Assembly: GCA_020850355.1 (NCBI GenBank)
Contig: JADZEX010000090.1
Coordinates: forward strand, 1-47,185
Length of the DNA stretch: 47,185 nucleotides
From: Fimbriimonadaceae bacterium
GTDB lineage: Bacteria > Armatimonadota > UBA10988
Direction of reading: 5' to 3'
Position numbers and translations under genes: made by a program. Below the pieces are notes generated by a model. It was not told where the DNA came from. It worked only from the letters and a program-made list of their open reading frames with translations, and made no database searches. Positions 40,678 to 47,185 of the stretch are shown here, one piece after another. Positions within the stretch are counted from its first letter, which is position 1. Every line of letters starts with the position of its first letter.

Positions 40678-40798
40678 CGGTGCCACCACGTACCGCCGGA
40701 ACGGACCAGCGGTCGACAGCCGACCCGATCGGGTGCGGCCGGAAAGGGGTCTGGACCAGGGCGGGGGGCGTGGGGCGGGGGCGACGGACCCCCCTGCG

Positions 40799-40820
40799 GT
40801 CCCCCCGAAATCGGGGGGAC
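40799..40820. repeat. Short perfect GC hairpin
   Basis: GTCCCCCCGA and TCGGGGGGAC are exact complements separated by only two bases, so the outer eight pairs would form a stem with a six-base loop. It lies between the two 70-base repeats. Confidence 0.7.
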
Positions 40821-40904
40821 GACACGGGTACCGACCCGCAAGCTGCGCACCTGCGGCGCCGGCGGTTGCCGACGCGGACGCCCCCCACGCACCGGCGGCG
40901 AAAC

Positions 40905-40948
40905 AAGGGTCTGGACTATTGGTACCCCAATGGTCCTGACCCTTTTTC
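40905..40948. repeat. Second copy of the 18-bp hairpin repeat
   Basis: Same design as the hairpin at 40635, with T in place of A at one arm position (AAGGGTCTGG), making an internal mismatch, and the same TTTTTCG after the 3' arm. It is 270 bases downstream of the first copy, inside the same 70-base repeat unit. Confidence 0.8.
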
Positions 40949-41045
40949 GCTGCCACCACGTACAGCCAGCCCGGACCGGCGGTGGTGGGCGGGCCTGACC
41001 GGGTGCTGGCTGGTCACCACCTCCCACCCCGTAACACCCCCAACC

Positions 41046-41164
41046 GCTTGTCCTGAGCCGCCGCGCAGCGGCGAGTCGAAGGGCCAGGCACCCGGTCCAG
41101 CCAGATGCCCCAGCCGTCGCCAACCTCGCCCTTCGAGACGGCCTGCGGCCTCCTCAGGACAAGC
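41046..41164. repeat. Inverted repeat of REP-like elements
   Basis: GCTTGTCCTGAG...TCGAAGGGC at 41046-41084 faces GCCCTTCGAG...CTCAGGACAAGC at 41128-41164, about 43 bases apart. Each arm also has an internal dyad. CTTGTCCTGAG / TCGAAGGG resembles interspersed palindromes I recall from many bacterial genomes. It may be a REP-pair or small non-autonomous element. Confidence 0.75.
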
Positions 41165-41255
41165 AGATTGGGGCAGGGGGTGGAGGAGCAGAGCGGCCAC
41201 ACCGCCCAGCCCACAGAGACCGGCGGCGAAACAAGGGTCTGGACTATTGGTGGCC

Positions 41256-42890
41256 CTACACCCGGTACCGCCGCAGCTTGACGTGGCGGAAGACGGCGCG
41301 CTTGATGACGCTGCCATCGGATTGGGTCTCGTCAACGCTGTCTCGGCGGGTGGTGGCGTGGTAACAGGCGATGCCCTGCCGCTCGAACTGCTGCACCAGG
41401 TAACAGGTCACTCCCGGCTCGCCCTGGATCAGCGCGCAGTCGCCGGGTTGTAGGCCGGTTAACAGGCCGTGGTGCAACTGCACCAACCAGGGGGCGATCT
41501 GCCGCCCTTCGAGCAGGTCAGCGGTGGCGTCGACGTTGGCGAAGGCCGCGCGGTGCTCTGGGGCGGGATAGACGACGGCGGTGACCTGCAGCTCGCGCTC
41601 CGCGTCGGCCAGTTGCTCGGCGGTCGGGTCGTGGTTCAGGACCACCAGCAGACGCCGACCGTCCTGCCGGAGGGGTGGATCCGCGAAGGCGGCCACCAAC
41701 GGCTGCATTGTCGCCACCTCCCGAGGGCCATCCTCCTCCAGCCCCTGATGGGTGGCGAAGTCCTGCTGGCCGCCCTGCCAGGCGTGGTTGAGGGCGTTGC
41801 GATGCCGCGAGACGATCCGGTAGCTGGCCGCCAGCCGAGCGCCGTAGGCACCGGCGCGATTGGGCAACTGCTCCACCCGCGAACCCACGGTCGCGCGCTT
41901 GGAGCCCGGCAGCAGCCGCCCCATGATCTCGAGCTGCACCTCTTCGAGCAGCGTGTAGCCGGCCTGCCACTGGCGGTGGTCAAAGAGCAGTTGGGCGGCC
42001 GCCAACTGCGCCTGGAGCTGGGCCGCCAGCCCCTCGCCCTGGGGCGCCAGCGGGGCATAGCGCTCACGGATCGGCTGCAGCACCTGCTGCACTGGCGCCA
42101 GCTCCGGCGGCAGGTCTAGCTGCGCCACCTGAGGCCACAGCGCCGCCAGGGCGGCGGCTCGCGTGGCCGTCGCCGCGGCCGCCGCGGCGCTCAACGCGGC
42201 CGCCAGGTCACCGACCGCCTGCCCATACTCCCGCAGCGCCGGCTGCGCGCCGTCCTGCGTCGCGGCGGCGATGCGGTTGGCCAGCCGGGTGGCGTTGCCG
42301 GTGTCGAGCAGTTGGCTGACCGCCGTGGACCAATCGAGCAGCTCCAGCAGCGGGCTGAGGTCGAAGACCGGCGCCACGCCCTGCTCGTCTTTGGCGTCGA
42401 AGGCGCCGTAATAGACCTGCCGCAGGTGCAGCCCCTGGACCTGTTTCAGAAACGCCAGCGCGATGCACAGCACGATCGGGAAGCAACGGAAGCCGTGGGT
42501 GACATCGACGACCAGATCGTGATCCGGCCGAATCGCCGCGGTGATTCGCTCGAACATCGTCCAGAGCTCGGCCTCGGTGCGCCCCTCCGGGAAGGACTCG
42601 ACCGGCTCGATCACCACGCCGCAGGCCTGCAGGCCGGGCTCCAGGCCGGGCCGCGGTGAGGTCTCTCCTTTGGCCAGGCGGGCCAGCTCCCAGTTGTGCT
42701 CCGCCGCGGCTGCCGTGAGGCACACCGTGACGCGCTCCACCGGCCGCGCCTGCTGCGCCAGCAACTTGACCAGGGCGACTTGGACAAACGGCTCCGGCGC
42801 AGTACACTGCGCAGCGAGGCGGTACGGCACGGCAGTGTAACTGCCTGTGCCCAGAAACGTCAGCAACTGGATCGGTCGAGTTGCACTCAT
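41256..42890 (-). CDS. CRISPR CARF-HEPN effector (Csx2/DxTHG type) fused to Csx20-like domain
   Basis: A 544-residue protein. Residues 8-200 match the TIGR02221 DxTHG family: LLTFLGTGSYTAVPYR, SEELW-like RTEAELWTMF, DVTHGFRCFP (129-138) and YYGAFDA; this is a CARF sensor for cyclic oligoadenylate. Residues about 210-400 are helical with R-x4-H (RNALNH, 364-369), the HEPN ribonuclease site. Residues 412-544 form an extra domain (LLVVLNHDPTAEQLADA, GDCALIQGEPG, ATTRRDS, FRHVKLRRY) that matches my memory of Csx20, a family proposed to be a ring nuclease that degrades the activator. So sensor, RNase and off-switch may lie in one chain. GAGGGGAGCG precedes ATG 42890. It is divergent from the CARF-nuclease gene. 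The Csx20 match needs a profile search. Confidence 0.85.
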   Translation of the reverse strand: MSATRPIQLLTFLGTGSYTAVPYRLAAQCTAPEPFVQVALVKLLAQQARPVERVTVCLTAAAAEHNWELARLAKGETSPRPGLEPGLQACGVVIEPVESFPEGRTEAELWTMFERITAAIRPDHDLVVDVTHGFRCFPIVLCIALAFLKQVQGLHLRQVYYGAFDAKDEQGVAPVFDLSPLLELLDWSTAVSQLLDTGNATRLANRIAAATQDGAQPALREYGQAVGDLAAALSAAAAAATATRAAALAALWPQVAQLDLPPELAPVQQVLQPIRERYAPLAPQGEGLAAQLQAQLAAAQLLFDHRQWQAGYTLLEEVQLEIMGRLLPGSKRATVGSRVEQLPNRAGAYGARLAASYRIVSRHRNALNHAWQGGQQDFATHQGLEEDGPREVATMQPLVAAFADPPLRQDGRRLLVVLNHDPTAEQLADAERELQVTAVVYPAPEHRAAFANVDATADLLEGRQIAPWLVQLHHGLLTGLQPGDCALIQGEPGVTCYLVQQFERQGIACYHATTRRDSVDETQSDGSVIKRAVFRHVKLRRYRV

Positions 42891-42991
42891 CGCTCCCCTC
42901 CGCACCGCACCGCAGTTCGGCGGAGCAGCCCCGGGGTCCTTCAGGCGATCGAGCGCGACTGTGACGGTTGGCTGCGGGAGGGCGCAAAGCG

Positions 42992-44362
42992 ATGGCGACG
43001 ACAGCTTACCCTTGGGCCAGGCGACTGCAGGTGGTACGCCAGCAACTGGCACCGGTGCAGGTGGACACGCTGTTCTCGACGGTCGGCAGCAACCCCCTGC
43101 CGATTGCCGTCACGGCTCGCCTGGTGCTGCGCGAAGGCGGCCACCTGGTGCTGGTCCACACCGCGGGCACCCGCCGCTGCGCCGAGGCGCTGCACGGTGT
43201 GATCGGTCCGTCGCGCGACGGCTGCCGGGTCAGCAGCTTCGAGGTGCCCGACAGCGATCCCGCGGTGATCTACTCGACCGTGCAGCAGCAGGTGCCCCGG
43301 TTGGCGCCCAGCGGCGCGGTCGGCGTCGACTTCACCGGCGGCACCAAAGCAATGTCGGTCTTCGTCTCGACCGCGGCCACCGCTGCGCTCGGATCTCGGC
43401 CGCACTTCAGTTACTACCTCGACGACCGGCGCGACCTGTTGCACACCGTCTGCCACCGCGACGGCGGACAGGCCAGTGGTCCGCAGGCGGCGGTCGGCCT
43501 GCAACCCGTGCTGCTGCCGGCCGAGGTGCTGTTGTTGCACGGCCAGATCCCGATCAATGCGCTCGCTCCGCCGCGGCCGCAGCTCGCCCAGACCACCCAG
43601 GTGCTGGCCCAGGTCTACGCCAAATGGGACCCCCGCAAGGCCTGGTGCGCGTGGTTGGACCGCCTCACGCACTATGAGACCTGGCAGCAGGTCGACCGAC
43701 AGCGGCAACGCCTCACCCGCGACACGCCGCAACCCGACCGGGACGGCCAGGAGCGCCCGGGCTGGGACTGGGGCGCCTGGCCGACGAAGCACCCGCTGTT
43801 GGGCCGGCTCCGGGAGTCGCTGCAGGCCGAGTCGGGGGTGTGCTGCGCTCCGGGGGTGCAGCCCGCGGACTTCACCGCAGCCCTCGGCTGGGCCGAAGGC
43901 GAGTTCGTCGATTGGCTCCGCGGCAAGTGGCTCGAAGACCACACCTATGCCGCGATCGCCGTCCTGCCGCCTGAACTGGGCTTGCGGCCGCACGGCGTCA
44001 GCGTGCACTGCGAGCTGGTCGGCGTCGATGCCAGCGGGACCGCCGCGATGGATCCCGAGACGCGGTTCGAGGTCGATGTCCTGGCCACTCGGGGGTACCG
44101 CCTGTGGGGCTGCAGTTGCACCACCAGCGGCGACCGCAAGCTCTGCAAGACCAAGCTCTTCGAGGCCGCGCAGCGTTTCCGCCAGCTCGGCGGCGGCGCC
44201 GCGCGGGTGATCTTGGTCTGTGGCGCCACCAACGCTGGGGCCATCGAGAAGCAGACCCAGACGCTCTTCCAGGACCACAACCAGCCCTGGGTCGCTGGCG
44301 CGGCCGCCTTGCCCGACCTCGCCGGCTGGCTCCACCGCCGACTCGCCGCCCGCTGCACTTGA
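42992..44362 (+). CDS. CARF protein with PD-(D/E)xK-type nuclease domain (Card1/Can2-like)
   Basis: A 456-residue protein. The N-terminal CARF domain contains GVDFTGGTKAMS (111-122), the canonical D-x-TGGTK nucleotide-binding loop. The C-terminal domain (from about 300) starts EGEFVDWLRGKWLEDHTYAAI, typical of the DUF1887 nuclease family, then FEVDV (359-363, candidate catalytic Glu/Asp) and GCSCTT (373-378). The last motif is ECKT in standard Card1/Can2, so the second acidic residue and lysine are replaced by Ser and Thr. Lys386 and Lys388 on the next helix could be a migrated lysine. It should be a cyclic-oligoadenylate-activated DNA/RNA nickase or a derivative. ATG 42992 is preceded by GGAGGG 11 bases upstream. 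It is 69 bases upstream of the membrane CARF gene. Confidence 0.85.
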   Translation: MATTAYPWARRLQVVRQQLAPVQVDTLFSTVGSNPLPIAVTARLVLREGGHLVLVHTAGTRRCAEALHGVIGPSRDGCRVSSFEVPDSDPAVIYSTVQQQVPRLAPSGAVGVDFTGGTKAMSVFVSTAATAALGSRPHFSYYLDDRRDLLHTVCHRDGGQASGPQAAVGLQPVLLPAEVLLLHGQIPINALAPPRPQLAQTTQVLAQVYAKWDPRKAWCAWLDRLTHYETWQQVDRQRQRLTRDTPQPDRDGQERPGWDWGAWPTKHPLLGRLRESLQAESGVCCAPGVQPADFTAALGWAEGEFVDWLRGKWLEDHTYAAIAVLPPELGLRPHGVSVHCELVGVDASGTAAMDPETRFEVDVLATRGYRLWGCSCTTSGDRKLCKTKLFEAAQRFRQLGGGAARVILVCGATNAGAIEKQTQTLFQDHNQPWVAGAAALPDLAGWLHRRLAARCT

Positions 44363-44430
44363 CGCGCGCCCGAGCGCTTGAGTAGACTCCTTCCCGAGCC
44401 GTCGCCACCGCGGCGGCGGGGAGGGTTGAG

Positions 44431-45168
44431 ATGAGCTACGGCAGTTCCTACCGGCGGGCGTTCGACGCCATCTTCCAACCGCGTAACATCGGCTTGTTCC
44501 TGGTCGCCACGGTGGCACTCAACTTCGCCACCAGCGCCGCCTACGACCTGCTGCGCAACTCGCTCGGGCCAGACGTCGGGCGGCTCTGGTGGGTGCTGTT
44601 GGCGAGCATTCTGGCGGTCGTGCTGTTGGTCTGTTGGTTGCGACGCCTGGCGGTCCCTCGCGAGCAGATGGTGATCCACAGCCACGCCGCGCCATCTGCC
44701 CGCCGGGGGCTGATCTGCTTGTTCGGCCGGTCCGAGGTGGTTGAGCAGTCACTAAGGCACCACAGCGGAGAGTTGGAGCGCGTCTGGCTGCTCACCTCGC
44801 TACGCGACCTGCCTGAAGCCCAGCGCTTGGCCGCGGAGCAGCCCGACCTGGGCTGGGCGCAGCCGTTCGTGCTCAACGACCTGTACAGCCCGAGCGCTGC
44901 GTTTGCGGCAGTCAACCAGGTGCTCGACAACCTGCCCGAAGGCTGGACCAATGCGGACCTGGTGGGCGACTTCACCGGCCTCACCGCCCAGTGTTCCGTT
45001 GGCTTGGTGCTGGCCTGCCTGAACCGTGAGGTCGCCCTGCAGTACACCCCAGCCGCGTTGGACAAAGACGGCAAGGCGAACGGCTCCATGCCGCCGATCG
45101 AAACCCGGTTGGACTTCGTTGTTGCCACGGAGGAGGCGCCGGTGACATGCCCCGCACCCTCTGGGTGA
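44431..45168 (+). CDS. Membrane-anchored CARF-like protein (Cam1-like)
   Basis: A 245-residue protein with two hydrophobic helices at 20-41 and 52-71, followed by a soluble domain. In that domain, GLICLFGRSEVVEQSL resembles the first CARF strand and helix, and LVGDFTGLTAQCSVGLVLACL (178-198) matches the D-x-TGGTK-x-M loop in altered form (GLTAQ instead of GGTKA). Membrane CARF effectors such as Cam1 bind cyclic tetra-adenylate and depolarise the membrane; Cam1 has the same helices-then-CARF order. Loss of the second Gly and Lys may change ligand. The gene lies between the CARF-nuclease and cas2, with a 22-base overlap with the latter, so it belongs to the CRISPR operon. GGGAGGGTTGAG precedes ATG 44431. 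Confidence 0.75.
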   Translation: MSYGSSYRRAFDAIFQPRNIGLFLVATVALNFATSAAYDLLRNSLGPDVGRLWWVLLASILAVVLLVCWLRRLAVPREQMVIHSHAAPSARRGLICLFGRSEVVEQSLRHHSGELERVWLLTSLRDLPEAQRLAAEQPDLGWAQPFVLNDLYSPSAAFAAVNQVLDNLPEGWTNADLVGDFTGLTAQCSVGLVLACLNREVALQYTPAALDKDGKANGSMPPIETRLDFVVATEEAPVTCPAPSG

Positions 45169-45446
45169 TTGCCTACGACATCACCGACGACGGCCTCCGG
45201 ACGCGGGTGCAGCACGCGCTCGAACCGGTCGGCGAGCGGCGGCAGCGGAGTGTCTTCGAGTGTCGCCTCAGCGACGAGGAGCTGCGGGTGCTGTGGCAGC
45301 AGCTTGCCCGGCTGATCGATCCAGCTACCGACAGCGTGCTGGCCTGGCCGCTGACCGCCGCCGGACACGGCCGCAGCCGCGCGCTCGGCTGCGCCACGGT
45401 CAGCCCCTACGAACTGCCCGCCTGGCAGGTCGCCGGACCGGAGTGA
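45147..45446 (+). CDS. cas2: CRISPR-associated Cas2
   Basis: A 99-residue protein of normal Cas2 length. It starts RTLWVIAYDITDDGLRTRVQHAL, the ferredoxin-like first strand with the conserved Asp, followed by the R-rich helix and QRSVFECRLSDEEL, the second strand typical of Cas2. Cas2 dimerises and acts with Cas1 in spacer integration. Here it starts within the 3' end of the membrane CARF gene and ends 4 bases before the reverse transcriptase gene, so all three are probably translated from one message. GGAGGAGG lies about 12 bases upstream of ATG 45147. No cas1 is in the window, which is unusual next to cas2. Confidence 0.93.
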   Translation: MPRTLWVIAYDITDDGLRTRVQHALEPVGERRQRSVFECRLSDEELRVLWQQLARLIDPATDSVLAWPLTAAGHGRSRALGCATVSPYELPAWQVAGPE

Positions 45447-45450
45447 GGCG

Positions 45451-46533
45451 ATGTCCAGCCTGCTGCTGCCAGCCGTCGTCAGTCCGGACAACCTCTGGCA
45501 GGCCTGGCAGGCCGTGCGCGAGCGGGACAGCGCGCCGGGGCTGGACGGGCAGGCCGTGGCCCATGTCGCCAGCGATCCGGAGCCCTGGCTGCGGAAGCTC
45601 CGCGGCGAGGTGCTCGCCGGGCGCTACCGCCCCTGGCCGCGGCGGCGAGTCTGGGTGCCGAAGGCCAGCGGCGGCCGGCGGCCGCTGGGGATCGCCACCC
45701 TCCGCGACCGCCTGCTGCAACGCGCGGTGCTGCAACTGCTGCAGCCGCTGGCCGAACCGCTGTTCAACGGCAGCAGCTTCGCCTACCGTCCGGGGCGCAG
45801 CCTGCGGCAGGCCGTGCGGGCCGTGCGGCAGGGGCAGCGGCACGGCTTCCACCTGATCCTGGAGGCCGACGTCGACGACTGCTTCGACAGCCTCGACCAC
45901 GACCTGCTCCGCAGCGCCGTGCGCCGGCTGGTGCCAGCCGACGACCTCCGCGCCCTGATCGGCTTGTGGCTGCGCGCCGGTGTCGTCGAGCGGGGCCGCC
46001 TGGTGGTGCCCGAACGGGGCGTCTCGCAGGGCGACATCCTCTCGCCGCTGCTCTGCAACCTCTACCTCGACCCGCTCGACGACGCCTGCGAAGCCGCCGG
46101 GCACCGCCTGGTGCGCTACGCCGACGACTTCATCGTGCTCTGCCGCAACGGCGCCGCCCTGCGCCAGGCCACCGCCTGTGTCGAGCAGACCCTGACCGCC
46201 CTGCGGCTGCGGTTGGAGCCAACCAAGACCGGCCCCAGCAGCTTCGAGCACGGGTTCACCTTCCTGGGAGTCCAGTTTCAGGGCAACCGCGCCGCCGCCG
46301 TCTCACCCCGCCTCGGCTTCGACGCCGCCGGCGAACTGCGCGCCAGGCCGCAGCCGCGGTACGAGGACCGCCCGCCGGGCCCCGCCCAGGACCACGCCAG
46401 CCGCGTCGAACGGACTCTCAACCGCCACGCCGCCATCGCCAGCCGCGGCCACCGGCCCCCCAACCAGGTCGCCCACGCGCTGCAGGAGGCTCTCGAACAC
46501 AGAGGAACATGGGACGATCTAGAATGGATTTGA
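45451..46533 (+). CDS. CRISPR-associated stand-alone reverse transcriptase
   Basis: A 360-residue reverse transcriptase of the group II intron/CRISPR type. Conserved blocks: RPLGIATLRDRLLQRAV (motifs 1-2), FAYRPGRSLRQAV, EADVDDCFDSLDH (motif A, Asp140), GVSQGDILSPLLCNLYLDPLD (about 190-210), YADD at 223-226 (motif C) and EPTKTGPSSFEHGFTFLG. A C-terminal tail of about 80 residues is rich in Pro/Arg and lacks an intron-type thumb/HNH endonuclease or a Cas1 domain. CRISPR-linked RTs usually are fused to, or next to, Cas1 in type III systems and permit spacer acquisition from RNA. Here it follows cas2 by 4 bases and precedes the leader and array. GAGG precedes ATG 45451. Functional pairing with an out-of-window Cas1 is inferred. 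Confidence 0.9.
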   Translation: MSSLLLPAVVSPDNLWQAWQAVRERDSAPGLDGQAVAHVASDPEPWLRKLRGEVLAGRYRPWPRRRVWVPKASGGRRPLGIATLRDRLLQRAVLQLLQPLAEPLFNGSSFAYRPGRSLRQAVRAVRQGQRHGFHLILEADVDDCFDSLDHDLLRSAVRRLVPADDLRALIGLWLRAGVVERGRLVVPERGVSQGDILSPLLCNLYLDPLDDACEAAGHRLVRYADDFIVLCRNGAALRQATACVEQTLTALRLRLEPTKTGPSSFEHGFTFLGVQFQGNRAAAVSPRLGFDAAGELRARPQPRYEDRPPGPAQDHASRVERTLNRHAAIASRGHRPPNQVAHALQEALEHRGTWDDLEWI

Positions 46534-46782
46534 CCACAGCTCCGTTACTGACGAATCTCGGCCACCCCCCTTCTTGGGCCGTCTCTCGTCAGTTGGGCCA
46601 AGATCGGCCTGTAGAGCCAATCGTCGCCGCGGCGAGGGCCCTCCGAAGCCCCCAGAACCGGTTGCGAAACGATGACAGGACGGCTGCGAAACCGCGACTC
46701 GTCAGTGCAAGAATATCGCAAGAAAAAAGATGGCCCGCAGAGCCAGATTCTTTGGGGGTCGGAAGGAGGGAAATGCGGGTGG
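46534..46782 (+). promoter_or_regulatory. Probable CRISPR leader
   Basis: A 249-base non-coding stretch between the RT stop and the first repeat. It is locally AT-rich near 46709-46735 (AATATCGCAAGAAAAAAGA), unlike the genome average, as is usual for leaders. The first four repeats next to it are identical while later ones vary, which supports this side as the leader end. I could not assign a promoter hexamer. Confidence 0.65.
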
Positions 46783-47185
46783 GTCGACAAGGCAGCAGCG
46801 CCTACTCAGGCGTGGAAACGGCCAGGAACAAGATGGTGGCGCTGGGGTTGACCAGCGTCGACAAGGCAGCAGCGCCTACTCAGGCGTGGAAACTTGTTCG
46901 TCTCGGGGTCGTGGGCATAGCCCGACCGTCGACAAGGCAGCAGCGCCTACTCAGGCGTGGAAACGTGCTGCTTCGGCCACCACACACCAGGCCGCCCGCG
47001 GTCGACAAGGCAGCAGCGCCTACTCAGGCGTGGAAACCTGGTCAGATGGTCGCGCAGCTGTTCGAGCGAATGGTCGACAAGGCAGCAGCGCCTACCCAGG
47101 CGTGGAAACGTCCGCACAGCAGACGCCCGACATAACTGGGGTACAGTCGACAAGGCAGCAGCGCCTCCTCAGGCGTGGAAACTCA
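46783..47185 (+). CRISPR. CRISPR array, truncated by the window edge
   Basis: Six 37-bp repeats start at 46783, 46857, 46928, 47001, 47073 and 47146; each begins GTCGACAAGGCAGCAGCGCC and ends GGCGTGGAAAC. The five full spacers are 37, 34, 36, 35 and 36 bases. Repeats 1-4 are identical. Repeat 5 has T to C at 47096 and repeat 6 has A to C at 47167, both within the 4-base loop of an internal hairpin (CGCCT-ACTC-AGGCG), so the stem is kept. The GAAAC 3' end supports left-to-right transcription. The array continues past 47185. Confidence 0.98.

Larger units (their letters stand above)
40519..41255. repeat. Gene-free tract of dispersed hairpin repeats
   Basis: About 740 bases with no credible gene. 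A 70-base unit, from ACCGGCGGCGAAACAAGGGT to GTGCCACCACGTAC, occurs nearly identically at 40621-40691 and 40891-40961; a truncated copy (about 32 bases) lies at 41218-41250, next to the stop of the CARF gene. Between them are a hairpin at 40799 and a long inverted repeat at 41046-41164. Open frames across the tract on both strands simply translate these repeats. The tract separates housekeeping-type genes from the CRISPR island, so it may mark an insertion boundary. Confidence 0.85.

Noticed and set aside
40593-41453. Plus-strand frame with repeated NKGQDYWYPNGPDPF-like peptide
   Set aside because: The peptide repeats only because the 70-base DNA hairpin unit repeats; the frame has no ribosome site and runs into the antisense of the CARF gene.
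45451-46533. RT as part of a group II intron
   Set aside because: No intron RNA domains V/VI or maturase/HNH region are apparent, and tight coupling to cas2 and the array supports a CRISPR RT.
45451-46782. RT-Cas1 fusion
   Set aside because: The RT stops at 46533 after a short tail, and no Cas1-like sequence is present in any frame before the array.
45966-47135. Plus-strand frame of 389 codons running through the RT end and the CRISPR array
   Set aside because: It is out of frame with the RT and its C-terminal repeat peptide is just the CRISPR repeat translated.

Overview
The window is a very GC-rich bacterial chromosome segment. Its gene content points to the Planctomycetota / Lentisphaerota / Armatimonadota side of the tree: an H-X9-DG pseudopilin, two S1 sulfatases (one with EF-hands), a HzsA-related di-haem protein, a protein with ten EF-hands, a DUF1573 protein and two Gfo/Idh/MocA oxidoreductases. 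The pseudopilin segment FPVFARARAKAR resembles Armatimonadota proteins I remember. No rRNA or tRNA is present to settle the phylum, so the assignment is an inference.

Layout. 1-300: tandem repeats built from two GC hairpins. 345-5956 (minus): an envelope operon running from a small Cys-rich exported protein through an anchored protein, a DUF1573 protein and an O-antigen-ligase-like/GT51 fusion to the pseudopilin; two of its junctions are ATGA overlaps. 6234-12369 (minus): a sulfatase, a large GH2-like protein and a lectin-like protein. 12494-23659: a second sulfatase, the HzsA-related protein, a metzincin-NPCBM protein (minus), a parallel beta-helix protein and two dehydrogenases, together a polysaccharide/glycan catabolism neighbourhood. 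23720-27608: an Ig-like repeat protein and a PEGA protein. 27605-29652 (minus): an SPL-like radical SAM gene, then a NifX-like protein with a His-rich tail and a zinc-ribbon/ribbon-helix-helix protein, with a perfect 20-bp palindrome just before the NifX-like gene. 29798-40518: mostly unconnected genes (EF-hand protein, PAS/GAF sensor, Amt transporter, enolase-superfamily enzyme, ArgH, TPR protein, OppF-like ATPase). 40519-41255: a gene-free tract of dispersed hairpin repeats.

41256-47185 is an accessory CRISPR island, inferred to be type III because of its CARF proteins. It encodes (i) a DxTHG-type CARF protein with a HEPN R-x4-H site and a C-terminal domain that resembles Csx20, which I recall as a ring-nuclease family, so effector and off-switch may sit in one chain; (ii) a Card1/Can2-like CARF-nuclease with an altered nuclease motif; (iii) a two-helix membrane protein with a degenerate CARF motif, Cam1-like; then Cas2, a stand-alone reverse transcriptase, a leader and a CRISPR array that runs off the right edge. 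No cas1, cas6, cas10 or csm/cmr genes are in the window; they may lie beyond the array. The implied model is that Cas10 makes cyclic oligoadenylate on infection, three outputs respond (RNA cleavage, nucleic-acid cleavage, membrane attack), the fused Csx20-like domain resets the signal, and RT plus Cas2 acquire spacers, possibly from RNA.

The two most notable items are the CARF-HEPN-Csx20-like fusion with its companion effectors, and the O-antigen-ligase-like/GT51 transglycosylase fusion.
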